A stretch of DNA of 19,689 nucleotides from CAWACC01 sp964390695 (GTDB lineage Bacteria; Chlamydiota; Chlamydiia; Chlamydiales; Parachlamydiaceae), in the NCBI GenBank assembly GCA_964390695.1, contig CAYMKI010000045.1:1-19689 (forward strand), written 5' to 3'. Position 1 is the first letter of the stretch, and every line of letters starts with the position of its first letter. Shown piece after piece: positions 8,501-16,430 of the stretch. The position numbers were made by a program, and so were the translations under genes. The notes under the pieces were generated by a model. It searched no databases, was not told the origin of the DNA, and worked only from the letters and a program-made list of their open reading frames with translations.

Positions 8501-11500
8501 CCTGTCGAAATGCAGAGAGCGCAGGGTCTGTGCAAAGGCTCCCTGCAAGCGGGATTGGGTGTCTTGCGAGACATCTTCAAATAGAGGCTGAGGGACTACC
8601 AACAGCGACAAAGCTTTTCCATCGGCCCTCATCAAGCCTAGCAGGGGCAGCAAGACCTTGGACTTGCCCGAACCCATGATCATTTCCATGATGAGGTTTA
8701 AGTCCTTATTCTCCAGGAATTTGTCCAGCTTCTTGATCTGCTCGGGACGGATCGATATATTGTCGAAATACTCAAAGACAAGATAGGCCGGATATTTCCA
8801 TGGGTCGAAGTGACGCTGCGTGAGCATCTCTTGGGCTAATTTATTGAGAGTATCGTTATATTTCTGCGGTTCGGTCTGCACATTGAGGTTGTCCAGCTTT
8901 TTCAGCTCTTCTTCTGCGCGCGTACGCTGTTGATCACGGGTGGCATACAGCAGGAAGCCGCCGATCAGCTCGGCCAGATGGTTTAGATCGTGTTCATCCA
9001 ACACCGGATTTCTTTGTTGCACATGACGGTAATCCTGACGGGCAAAGTCGACCAGCAATTCTTCGAGCGTAATGACTTTTTTCAGCCCGCCCCAGTGTTG
9101 CAGCTGCAGTTTGGCTAACGCTTCGGGGGATTGAGGTTTTTTGTTGGCTAAAGCCAGGATGGCCTTTTCCAGGTCCTCCATTTTCTTAGCATCGTATAGC
9201 TTGTCTTTAGCCAGAATGGCCTTGATCTCTTTGAGTCCCTTGTCATTGCAGGTGTGCGTGACCTCCCCTATAGGCTGCTTTTGATATTCTTCAAGGTCTT
9301 TCACAAGGCGGGAGAGCTCTTTCTTAACAGGATTGCTGGAGGCTGTTGGGACAGGCCCTAGGCTTTTTTTATCTTCTTCCAAGGCAAATTTTTGCAGTCC
9401 GGCCGTAAGATCTTGGACGACCTGCTCTTTATGCTGGGCGTCTTGAGATCTTTCCACCGTGCTTAGCGGAATGAAACAATTAGCCTTTAGGCATTCCTCT
9501 GCTAATGATTTCAAAGGAGGCAAAATAGGCTGGACATCCACAGGTTGTACCTGAGAAGGCATATCGTCTAAACGATAGCCTTTAGGTGTGATGTCGCCGA
9601 GAAGGAGTTCTACATTCTCTTTAGCTACAGGGAAAGGCTTCTTAGCCAAGATCTCTTCGGTGATGTCCTTCAATTGCTTTTGCCACTTATTAATAGCCGC
9701 CTCACGTTGATTAGTGTCTCTAGTATATCCATATTTCGTGACGGGATCCGGAAAGGCCGTGGGGTTTTCCATGACGGCTTCAAAAAAGTTGGCCATGCCT
9801 TCATAGGATCCTCCCTGGGCATGGCGCATAAACGGCAGGGAAGCTTTCAGCTTTTGTTTTTCTTCCGGGCTGCCTTTGCGGGCTATATCATAGAAAAATA
9901 AGAAGTAATTTTTTTCTGCAGCATATGCCTGCGGTCGGGTAATCATATAATTGGAAAGTAGAGAAAGGCTATAAGAGGTCATATTTTTTTCACTAGGCAT
10001 ATCTTCAGCAAAAACTTCCGGAATGGCAAAATCTTTGAGGGTTCTACTAGGCGTTTCCTGTGGTAAACGTTGTGATATGGGCACTTGCAGGCGCATAGCG
10101 GCGGCGGGATCCAAAGCTTTGAGGCGTAAGAAGAAGCTTGGATCGAAATCTTCGGCTAGTAATGTTTTTAAAAGGAATATCTCCTCTTGAGGTTTCAATT
10201 TTAAAACCGTGGCGTGTGCATAGTGCTTCAGGTAGTGGTGATAATGCGTTTTCAAGATGCGGATATCACCATCAGTCAAAGCCTGATGATGCGATAGCTT
10301 GTTTTTAGTCCTTAAATAATCGGCATACAACTCGATAACTGCAGCATTGCCGCTTTTGTCGCCGGTCACTTCTCCAAATAAAGAAATATCGAACAAGAGA
10401 CTCGTCTCTTGAGGTGTATAAGCACTCAATTTATCGCCATATTTCTTAAGATAATCGACCGCTTGTGGGTATTCCTGTGCAATGCCTAAGACTTGAACTA
10501 GATAAAGGTTAGCTTCTCGGGATTTGCTGAAGAGGCGGCCATTTTTTTGTACCTCAAATTCCAGGTATCTTTGCGGTTCCAACTTTTCAAGTTCCAGGTT
10601 CTTCTTTACTTCAAAGCGAGGCAGCAGGACTTCATTCTTATCCGAGGCCTTAAAGTCATATTGAGGCAGCAGGACTTTTTGGTGGCCGTTGGGATGTTCC
10701 AGCAGGATATAGTGGGGATACATCCCCAAATCTTTTATGGGATGCGTGGTGTTCAGTCTATATTCGGGATATTGATCACACAGGGGTTTTCCTGGATCTT
10801 TGGGATCGAGGTGGAAAGAGAGCGAAAAACGAGGCAGCTCAATCTTTTTCAAGTTTCCCACGTCATCATAGCCTTCATGGATATAAGCAGGGTCCTCAAA
10901 ACCCTGGAAAAGCTTGGAGGGTTTTCCCAGGCGAGTGCCATCCTTTAAATCGTAGACCTCGTTTAAGCTTAAATACAAACTTTTGTCGTTTGCGGCCCTT
11001 AAATTTATTTTAATCATGGTGCCCATAAGATTTGCTTCTCCCATGGGTTCTTGCGACTTGCCGGAATACCTGTATCTCAGCTCGCCGCTTTTGGGATCGG
11101 CGGCATAAACCGTGTAGCTTTGATCCGGATTGGGAGTTAAAGCTTGCCAGTGAGCATAATGCTGGGCCACGTAGCGGCTGCCGAGATAGCTCTGCAGTTC
11201 TTTCATGGGAGTTTCTTTGATGAAGACGCTCGACGGAATATAACGAAACCACTCCCCGCTGTCTTTCTTAATTTTCTGTTCAATGATCAACAGGTCGCCC
11301 TCCATATGCACCAGAGTGTCTTTGCCATGGGCATCTTTAAAGGCAAAGATATTTCCCGGTAGAGGATTTCCTTCTGCTACCCCGGGAAACAGCTGGCGAA
11401 ATAAAGGGTTGGAGCGAATTTTTTGGGGCAACATCACGGCGGACCCGGCCGAGATCAATTTGGACTGCAATGGGTAAAGGGTATGTTGCCCGTCGGCTGT

Positions 11501-14500
11501 GGAAAAGGCGGGAAATTCCCCCTCTTTGCTTTGTTGGACCCATGAGAAGTTTCCACTGCCGCGCAGTTGCGATAAAACAGAGTTCAAAAGACCTTGATTG
11601 GCTCCGCCTTTTTCAAGCACAGCTTTGATTTGCGAGGCATGCATGGCCAAGGCTTCTTGCCTTTCCTTCAGGGTATAGGGATCTTCGCGGTAATGACTTT
11701 GATTTTGGTGTTCCTCTATGAAGATATTTCCTACTAACAGGGTGATGATTTCCTCTTGGCTTAAGGGAGTTTTATGACCTAGTTCGGCAATAAGTTCGCT
11801 ATAAACCCGGCATTTAGTCTCCGGCTCTAGGCCTTTGCGCTGCAAGAGGGCTTGAAGTGTTTTTTCGGTATTCTGGTAATAGGTTTCTTCAGGGCAAAAG
11901 TCTTTGAGTTGATGGGCTACCTTGAGGAGAAATACTCCGGCTTGGATTTCATTTTCATCCAGAAATTGCTCTATATTATTTTGGAGAAAAGCCGAGAGCT
12001 GCTTGGAAAAACCTTCTACTTGTAATTCTATTTCGAGAAGACCTTCATTCACCTGATCATGATTATAGAACCACACCACCCTGAACAATAGAGCATGGAA
12101 TAAGATCTGATACTCAGGGTCTTTCAATTTTTCAGGATGCTTACTGAAGTACTCGAGAAGTTCGACGTAATGCAGTTCGGGTTTTAGGAACAAGCGTCCC
12201 AGCTCCAGAAATTCCTCTTCCGTAAGAGGTAATTTATCCCTATTTGCTACCGAGGCCAGCAGCTCTCTCTCTGTAGAGAAACGGGTTTCGGTATTTGATA
12301 AGCGTAGGGGCGATAAGTCCAGTAGAAACTGTTTCATGGTCTTAGAGATCTGATCAGGGTATTGATGTGAGTATCTCATAATCTCCCCTCTAGCCATCTG
12401 TTCTAGGATACTTCTGACTTCCGGGATATTCAATATATCCCTACTTACCCCTTTGGTATGAATACGAACGATAGACTCCCGATCCTTATCTTCGATTTTG
12501 AATTCCGGGATTAAGTCTGCTTGGCGGTCTAGTGAAGGCAAAGCGACGGTATAAGATTGCTCATTATAGAACATGGCTAATTGCGTATCGCGCATGGCCT
12601 TAATCCAATCGGGCAAAAATTCGCTGGCATAGATTCGAGCATCCTGGGAGTATTTGGGAAGGCTTGCAAAACGATTGTCGGCCTGCATGATCTTTTCAAT
12701 GACAGTCGGATAAGTTCGGCGGACATAGTCTGCAAAATTGGTCTTAAAGGAAGAAAACTTGTTATCTTTAAAGCAAAACTTAAAGCCTATTAAATCGGAG
12801 GTATCTCTTTCTATGCATAGGAATTCTCCGGAGGCATCATCTTGTCCATAAAGATCCAATCCTATTTTTATTTTATTTTGGATGCCGGGAGGTTCGTTTA
12901 AAATAGTGTTGAATTCCTGCTGCTTTTTTGCGTCGGGTAAACTAAAAAACAAGGCATTCGCCTTAAGTTTGTGATTGATATATTTGATATCGTTATCGAT
13001 GATAAACACAGTCTCTGCAGATTTAGGATGACCGATAGCCGCTAGTAAATGCTCCAGATAGAGGATTTTATGGAAGGTAAAGACTTTTGCTGGAAAGAGT
13101 ACATGGGCTTGCGGTACGGTAAAGCAGCTCTTGAAAAATAGATTGGCTAGTTCTCCAAGCTCCACGATGATCGCCTCGGCTTTTTGAGGGTCTTTTTCGA
13201 GAGCTTTTGTCCAAAAAGCCTCATCCAATTCCAAATTCAATACGGCATCGACGATGCCTTTATGCAGGGCGATATCTTCGCGGGCTATCCAGGCTTTATT
13301 TAGTAAGGCATTTAATTGGGATAAGCTCTCTCCGATTTTGCCAGGATCATTCAGAGCCACGGCATGCACTTGTGTCATAACATCTGACCAAGGCTGTGCG
13401 ATCGGCAGGTTATTTTTCTGTGTCCGGCTAATTTCATTCAGAGAAGAGGGTAAGGTGTGGGGATTTTTCATCAGCTCCTCGCGCATAGGAGCCGGCTGGT
13501 AGGTGAAGGCTTCGGCAGGCAAGGGTTGCCTAGAACGGATATGCGCATGCTGTTGGACCCATTCGGCTATGGGTTTTAAGGCTTCCAAAGCCGACTGGAG
13601 ATATTCATCCCCTACCATCCGGCTCTGATGCAGACGTACGATAGCTTGACAGAGATTTTCATGGCTTTTTTTTACCAAACGCCAATCATGCAGCGTTACC
13701 TCGTGAGATTGGGCCTGCACAAAATCTTTCAGGGATTGCAGCTTGATGTCGCATTTAAAGCGTTTGTAATCGTTCACATTCACTTTCGTCCGCAGGAAGG
13801 CCATCAGAGATTTCCAGGAGCATACACCCGCACGCTGCAGGGTCTTGAATTCATCGGGATGTAAGTTCAGTTCCGAGCCGGCTTTGACCTCTTTAGGGTT
13901 CAGTATAATCCTTAGAGCCTCATAAACATCTGCAGCTCCATAGCCGGTTGGCATCGGGCGATTGGGGATATCTTGAATCGATTTGATTTCATGTAAGGCC
14001 CGGAGAAAGTGAGAGGATTCCAGTTTTTCTTTGTCGATTCCCGCCCATTCTGTATAGGCTTTGTATTTGATCTTATGGCCAGCCTGCGCGCTCTCGTGGT
14101 AGTCTGTTCCCGCTCCGGTATTGTATAAGCGGAAGGAGGCCGTTTTTCCCGAGGGATCGGGTATGATTTCGTAATAAATCGCATGTCCAGTGGGTTTTCC
14201 TGTCCATCCGCCCATCATCAGCAAAGGTTTTTGTGTCTCAAAGGCGGCTTGGATTTTGGGTCGGGTATTTTCAATGAAATCTTTAGCGTTATGTATTTCA
14301 ATGGCTTGCGATAGCTCCTCGATAACCTCTAATGAATATGGCTGCGAAGAGCCAGGGCTTGCTGCATTGACTCCAACCAGATAAGTTTTAAGATAGTCTA
14401 CCGCTACTTTAGATTGGCTGCCTTCCAATTCCGAGGCGTTGCCGAACTCGTCGGCCTGGATATGAAACAACAGCCGGTTGTCGGGAACAGACAAGTTAGC

Positions 14501-15061
14501 TAAAGCTTGAAATTTATATGACTTGGCTTTAGCATCCTCGATGTTTCTTTGGATAGGCATTTCCTGAGAAAAAAATAATTGCTCTTCCGGTGCGGGGGGG
14601 ATCATCACATCGCTGTGGATCAATTGCTCCAACTCGGGGATCACATCGTGTTTTCTTTTAGGTCCTTGTATTTTGGGTTCTTTGGCTATAAGTAATTCTT
14701 TATCAAGACCATCTGCCCAAGTGCCATTATCTTTAGTCAAGTGTGCAAGGCGGTTGTAAATGGCCATTATTTTGGCATGCTGGGACTGTAATTTTATTGT
14801 ACACTCGGGATGATTGATATAATCGAGAACAAGTTGGTGAGCTTTAGCTTCGTCGTACCACTCGCCACCTTCTAATTTGTGTTTGGTGCGGCTTAAGCCT
14901 GTGGTAATTTTGCCTCCTAAGTTTTCAAACCAGCTCTTTGCCTTTGTGGATATATCTTTATCTTCTAGGGTTTTAGTTTCATCGATATCGGATGGATTTA
15001 AATATTTAATAATATTATCTATGTAATGAGCATTGTATTTAGAAAAATCTCCATTATTCAT
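5537..15061 (-). CDS. Giant DUF3638/DUF3645 helicase-like protein with N-terminal protease-like region
   Basis: This is one uninterrupted frame of 3174 residues, opened by ATG after GAGG (15071-15068, 6-nt spacing). The core resembles the DUF3638 and DUF3645 domains of very large eukaryotic proteins. A P-loop MGSGKSKVLLP has Lys2133, then comes RADGKALSLLVVPQPL and the Walker B box IIDEADTVL (Asp2266-Asp2269). VLAIPFAAANIPNTGSLF near 2440 is DUF3645-like. LLQAAWRLRGLDKSQKVRF (Gln2738, Arg2742) is a motif VI analogue. I infer nucleotide-dependent superfamily 2 activity; the substrate is unknown. Near the N terminus, GHAIYYE (His293), YNTGAG (Asn314) and LQRAGVCSWKSLMAFL (Gln409, Cys414) suggest a CE-clan-like cysteine protease, which is tentative. 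Long helical regions (about 600-2000) link the two. An E/Q/T-rich acidic linker (about 2920-2960) precedes an unrecognised C-terminal domain. No signal peptide or membrane segment is evident, so it is cytoplasmic or delivered to a host. Confidence 0.88.
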   Translation of the reverse strand: MNNGDFSKYNAHYIDNIIKYLNPSDIDETKTLEDKDISTKAKSWFENLGGKITTGLSRTKHKLEGGEWYDEAKAHQLVLDYINHPECTIKLQSQHAKIMAIYNRLAHLTKDNGTWADGLDKELLIAKEPKIQGPKRKHDVIPELEQLIHSDVMIPPAPEEQLFFSQEMPIQRNIEDAKAKSYKFQALANLSVPDNRLLFHIQADEFGNASELEGSQSKVAVDYLKTYLVGVNAASPGSSQPYSLEVIEELSQAIEIHNAKDFIENTRPKIQAAFETQKPLLMMGGWTGKPTGHAIYYEIIPDPSGKTASFRLYNTGAGTDYHESAQAGHKIKYKAYTEWAGIDKEKLESSHFLRALHEIKSIQDIPNRPMPTGYGAADVYEALRIILNPKEVKAGSELNLHPDEFKTLQRAGVCSWKSLMAFLRTKVNVNDYKRFKCDIKLQSLKDFVQAQSHEVTLHDWRLVKKSHENLCQAIVRLHQSRMVGDEYLQSALEALKPIAEWVQQHAHIRSRQPLPAEAFTYQPAPMREELMKNPHTLPSSLNEISRTQKNNLPIAQPWSDVMTQVHAVALNDPGKIGESLSQLNALLNKAWIAREDIALHKGIVDAVLNLELDEAFWTKALEKDPQKAEAIIVELGELANLFFKSCFTVPQAHVLFPAKVFTFHKILYLEHLLAAIGHPKSAETVFIIDNDIKYINHKLKANALFFSLPDAKKQQEFNTILNEPPGIQNKIKIGLDLYGQDDASGEFLCIERDTSDLIGFKFCFKDNKFSSFKTNFADYVRRTYPTVIEKIMQADNRFASLPKYSQDARIYASEFLPDWIKAMRDTQLAMFYNEQSYTVALPSLDRQADLIPEFKIEDKDRESIVRIHTKGVSRDILNIPEVRSILEQMARGEIMRYSHQYPDQISKTMKQFLLDLSPLRLSNTETRFSTERELLASVANRDKLPLTEEEFLELGRLFLKPELHYVELLEYFSKHPEKLKDPEYQILFHALLFRVVWFYNHDQVNEGLLEIELQVEGFSKQLSAFLQNNIEQFLDENEIQAGVFLLKVAHQLKDFCPEETYYQNTEKTLQALLQRKGLEPETKCRVYSELIAELGHKTPLSQEEIITLLVGNIFIEEHQNQSHYREDPYTLKERQEALAMHASQIKAVLEKGGANQGLLNSVLSQLRGSGNFSWVQQSKEGEFPAFSTADGQHTLYPLQSKLISAGSAVMLPQKIRSNPLFRQLFPGVAEGNPLPGNIFAFKDAHGKDTLVHMEGDLLIIEQKIKKDSGEWFRYIPSSVFIKETPMKELQSYLGSRYVAQHYAHWQALTPNPDQSYTVYAADPKSGELRYRYSGKSQEPMGEANLMGTMIKINLRAANDKSLYLSLNEVYDLKDGTRLGKPSKLFQGFEDPAYIHEGYDDVGNLKKIELPRFSLSFHLDPKDPGKPLCDQYPEYRLNTTHPIKDLGMYPHYILLEHPNGHQKVLLPQYDFKASDKNEVLLPRFEVKKNLELEKLEPQRYLEFEVQKNGRLFSKSREANLYLVQVLGIAQEYPQAVDYLKKYGDKLSAYTPQETSLLFDISLFGEVTGDKSGNAAVIELYADYLRTKNKLSHHQALTDGDIRILKTHYHHYLKHYAHATVLKLKPQEEIFLLKTLLAEDFDPSFFLRLKALDPAAAMRLQVPISQRLPQETPSRTLKDFAIPEVFAEDMPSEKNMTSYSLSLLSNYMITRPQAYAAEKNYFLFFYDIARKGSPEEKQKLKASLPFMRHAQGGSYEGMANFFEAVMENPTAFPDPVTKYGYTRDTNQREAAINKWQKQLKDITEEILAKKPFPVAKENVELLLGDITPKGYRLDDMPSQVQPVDVQPILPPLKSLAEECLKANCFIPLSTVERSQDAQHKEQVVQDLTAGLQKFALEEDKKSLGPVPTASSNPVKKELSRLVKDLEEYQKQPIGEVTHTCNDKGLKEIKAILAKDKLYDAKKMEDLEKAILALANKKPQSPEALAKLQLQHWGGLKKVITLEELLVDFARQDYRHVQQRNPVLDEHDLNHLAELIGGFLLYATRDQQRTRAEEELKKLDNLNVQTEPQKYNDTLNKLAQEMLTQRHFDPWKYPAYLVFEYFDNISIRPEQIKKLDKFLENKDLNLIMEMIMGSGKSKVLLPLLGLMRADGKALSLLVVPQPLFEDVSQDTQSRLQGAFAQTLRSLHFDRNTRFTADTLQSILDDLESVRKNKECLIMTSKSLQCLVLKFIGEYAQHFNTGHNRELSDELRIMQKILDLLKDSGHPIIDEADTVLNVLHEVSFSGGKRLSPETSEIELLSELYSLIYTDPLFKKLARLESDPAENSMAPVLTSELYFNAMQKPLAEACIVRLGTMAFESKALTDKMQALIANLKEADRMHLLHYLCRDKDHIETAQKFFDSLDEDVQDVVALAGEQISHLLPYTLTQICDVKYGVDEKAEGVLAIPFAAANIPNTGSLFANPHITMNYTFQSYMKKGIHKERIEKQIKRLQEKALREVAAGGGKMQIKDTQAAKTFARLKGHIDMPLFNYKPVNLNELVDAINANPHAKLAFVSQVILPQMEQFESKLSCNPHNLVELFNHPSGFTGTLWNGMSMHHKLQPEPAVGTDAKTLALLWEHSRTNAVCIRAGSTLDMLKQLQDQGVGYDMISDAGGYFKEGSNREIAHAIAGMHGKEVAFYSEHGKTLTNQTKDMPLDHSKKAAEERLTFLDQSHTTGADVVQKLDAISLVTIGRNMLLRDLLQAAWRLRGLDKSQKVRFLVTDEVAGIIRQKLQLNEDTPIQLEAILKFVIANQGKQQGLDNYKGLKEEFANLTQQIMLSALMSEKLTPKARSQAFYYLQSSWIKPACFSSKELYGKLSTEKDSFEVLKQDTQQCKAVLQDLFVKMPWLAQIGFTEKACLEEVDKIANHIQDNLPAKLKVPSKEIENDQTVEMEQEAQEETEKQTQTETEKETKTQLEEQKGAGSEGTKLTYVNSDTLKDYLSFGEVVEAVKKASSGGASGNVYNVRLNHCPTFPLKSYLAQDKVLNGYSSAFEGIRLSINMLQWHMNDEAKEKTCFTLLGSHRTDFHHLLVKGSEVTLMSQEEATKYRESPEYYNITMGFNDPGKKLTLDQQFKIVKLKFLNGESQYSKEEIDLLKQWFKVQGTDKMQKLFIDYILKGYPIKTNRYQDSPLQKLFAEF

Positions 15062-15097
15062 GTCTTACCTCGTAGTAAATATTAAACATATTATTAC

Positions 15098-15115
15098 ATA
15101 GTTATATTTTAACAA
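15098..15115. repeat. 18-bp direct repeat, copy 1
   Basis: ATAGTTATATTTTAACAA, matched by copy 2 at 15153-15170 with two differences. It lies 37 nt upstream of the giant gene's ATG, in the divergent control region, and may be an operator half or a duplicated promoter element. Read on the minus strand it begins TTGTTAAAAT, which also contains a TAAAAT -10-like box. TTGTAT lies 18 nt before that box. Confidence 0.5.
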
Positions 15116-15148
15116 TTTGTATTAATATGATACAAACCTAATACATTT

Positions 15149-15154
15149 TATAAT
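15149..15154 (+). promoter_or_regulatory. TATAAT -10 box, candidate distal promoter of export operon
   Basis: A perfect TATAAT directly abuts and overlaps the second direct repeat. No convincing -35 box lies 16-18 nt upstream, so if used it may need an activator. Its transcript would begin near 15161 and carry the hairpin leader at 15189-15236. Confidence 0.25.
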
Positions 15155-15170
15155 AGCTGTATTTTAACAA
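15153..15170. repeat. 18-bp direct repeat, copy 2
   Basis: ATAGCTGTATTTTAACAA, 16 of 18 positions identical to copy 1, starting 55 bp downstream of it (about five helical turns). The same-face spacing would suit cooperative binding of a regulator shared by the giant gene and the export operon. That role is inferred. Confidence 0.5.
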
Positions 15171-15188
15171 ATCAGCGCGGCGAAGACC

Positions 15189-15236
15189 GGGGTTTGTCAA
15201 AACCCCAGAATTTTGCTGGATTGTCAAATCTTTTTT
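15189..15236 (+). other. Leader hairpins ending in T6
   Basis: GGGGTTT (15189-15195) pairs with AAACCCC (15200-15206) around the loop GTCA. An overlapping, mutually exclusive small stem joins CCAG (15205-15208) to CTGG (15216-15219). A third weak stem, GATT-GTCA-AATC (15219-15230), is followed directly by six T (15231-15236). Together they look like a possible attenuator upstream of the polysaccharide export genes. It would only matter for transcripts that start upstream of 15189. Confidence 0.35.
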
Positions 15237-15257
15237 CATTAATCTTTCACTGGACTT

Positions 15258-15287
15258 TTGACACATTCATTTGCACTAGAAAATATA
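15258..15287 (+). promoter_or_regulatory. Candidate proximal promoter of export operon
   Basis: A perfect TTGACA (15258-15263) is followed after 18 nt by AATATA (15282-15287), a weak -10. Transcription would start only a few nucleotides before the ATG chosen at 15299, giving a nearly leaderless mRNA. Either this promoter is not used, or the ribosome binds without a Shine-Dalgarno sequence. Confidence 0.3.
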
Positions 15288-15298
15288 GGCCATTCACA

Positions 15299-16429
15299 AT
15301 GAATCAGACAGACAACAGAGTGAAAACATTGTCATATCATTCAGTTAATCCTAGGTATAAAATAAGGCAACGCTACGGAATTTCATGTATCTGGATCTTC
15401 GCCTTGTTCCTATTAACTTCCTGTTCAAGACCTTGCCATAATTTCGATGTCAAAGGAGCCGATGAGTTCGTCATCGATTCCTATAAAATCCGCCAAGGGA
15501 AGCTGGCTATCTTAGAAATGGAAGGAATCTGTTTGGGTGAGCTTCCGCCGGAATTTATGGAAGAGTATCGCGATGTCATCGCCGAAGACGATATCTTAAA
15601 CCTTGTCCTCTATCACCCCACTCGCAAAGACCTCATGGAGGCGGTGCAGTTTGTCAATCAAACTCAGGGAGGATTCAAAATCACCCGCGGCTATGTCGAT
15701 TTGCCTGAAGTTTCGCCTATATATGTACAAGGCCTGACCTTGGACGAAGCCCGCGAAAAGATCCGCGCCACATTCAATGAGCACATTAAAGAAGCCGAGG
15801 TGTTCGTCACCTACAAAGACCGCTTGACCCGTAAAGTCGAGCTAGCCGGCCTAGTGGAAACTCCGACCGTGCCTGTGGATGGCAAGATCCGACTGTATGA
15901 AGTTCTGGCCAAGGCGCATATCTCTCCTCAGGCCAATCTTTTCAAAAGCTATGTCATGCGCCAAGGGGAGGCCTTGCCGATCGATTTGCATCAACTGATC
16001 AACCAAGGCGACATGAGCCAAAATATTGTCATGCGAGGTGGAGATAAGATATTCATCGCCAATCCCATGGATGCTACCGTGATGATGATGGGCGAAGTGG
16101 GCGATCCTAAGCCCTTGAGCCTGCCTTATGGTTATATGTCCCTTAGGGAGGCGTTGGTGGCGGCCAGAGGTATCCCCTATACTGGCGATAGAAACCGCAT
16201 CCAGGTGATCAGAGGCAACCTACAATGTCCCAAGATCTATGTGCTGTCATGGAATCATATCGTCCATTTGCCCAACGATAGCTTGCTATTAATGCCAGGG
16301 GACACCGTATACGTATCCACGAAGCCTATTACCGAATGGAACCAGTTTATCAGCCAACTCTTTCCCAGCATGTCCGGAATGTTGTCTGGCTATGAGATCT
16401 ATCAAATCACCAAAAGGGCATCGAATTAA
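15299..16429 (+). CDS. Wza-like outer-membrane polysaccharide export lipoprotein
   Basis: The protein would form the outer-membrane channel through which a capsule- or exopolysaccharide-type polymer leaves the cell. From the ATG at 15299 it has 376 residues, close to E. coli Wza. A basic N-terminal stretch leads to the hydrophobic segment CIWIFALFLLTSC, whose lipobox LTSC places the lipidated Cys at residue 42. A Poly_export domain follows (about 91-175, with AEDDILNLVLYHP). Two SLBB domains come next (about 178-255, VELAGLVETPTVPVDGKI; and 258-342, MMMGEVGDPKPLSLPYGY, ending MPGDTVYVS). A C-terminal amphipathic segment (EWNQFISQLFP) resembles the Wza pore helix. The frame is open upstream to a TTG at 15194, but that extension looks unlike a signal sequence. 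The ribosome binding site is weak. It is the first gene of the plus-strand operon. Confidence 0.9.
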   Translation: MNQTDNRVKTLSYHSVNPRYKIRQRYGISCIWIFALFLLTSCSRPCHNFDVKGADEFVIDSYKIRQGKLAILEMEGICLGELPPEFMEEYRDVIAEDDILNLVLYHPTRKDLMEAVQFVNQTQGGFKITRGYVDLPEVSPIYVQGLTLDEAREKIRATFNEHIKEAEVFVTYKDRLTRKVELAGLVETPTVPVDGKIRLYEVLAKAHISPQANLFKSYVMRQGEALPIDLHQLINQGDMSQNIVMRGGDKIFIANPMDATVMMMGEVGDPKPLSLPYGYMSLREALVAARGIPYTGDRNRIQVIRGNLQCPKIYVLSWNHIVHLPNDSLLLMPGDTVYVSTKPITEWNQFISQLFPSMSGMLSGYEIYQITKRASN

Positions 16430-16430
16430 T

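Noticed and set aside
6094..14384. Many plus-strand open frames of 62-133 codons opposite the giant gene.
   Set aside because: They have no ribosome binding sites, mutually overlap, and have Leu/Phe/Cys-rich compositions expected from the antisense of a long coding sequence.
15194..15298. N-terminal extension of the Wza-like protein from a TTG at 15194.
   Set aside because: It lacks a ribosome binding site, overlaps the hairpins and T6 run, and would put about 76 residues before the lipobox Cys.
16392..16430. Earlier ATG for the co-polymerase at 16392.
   Set aside because: It would overlap the upstream gene by 38 nt with a charged lead (MRSIKSPKGHRIN). The ATG at 16431, 1 nt after the stop, fits the compact operon better.
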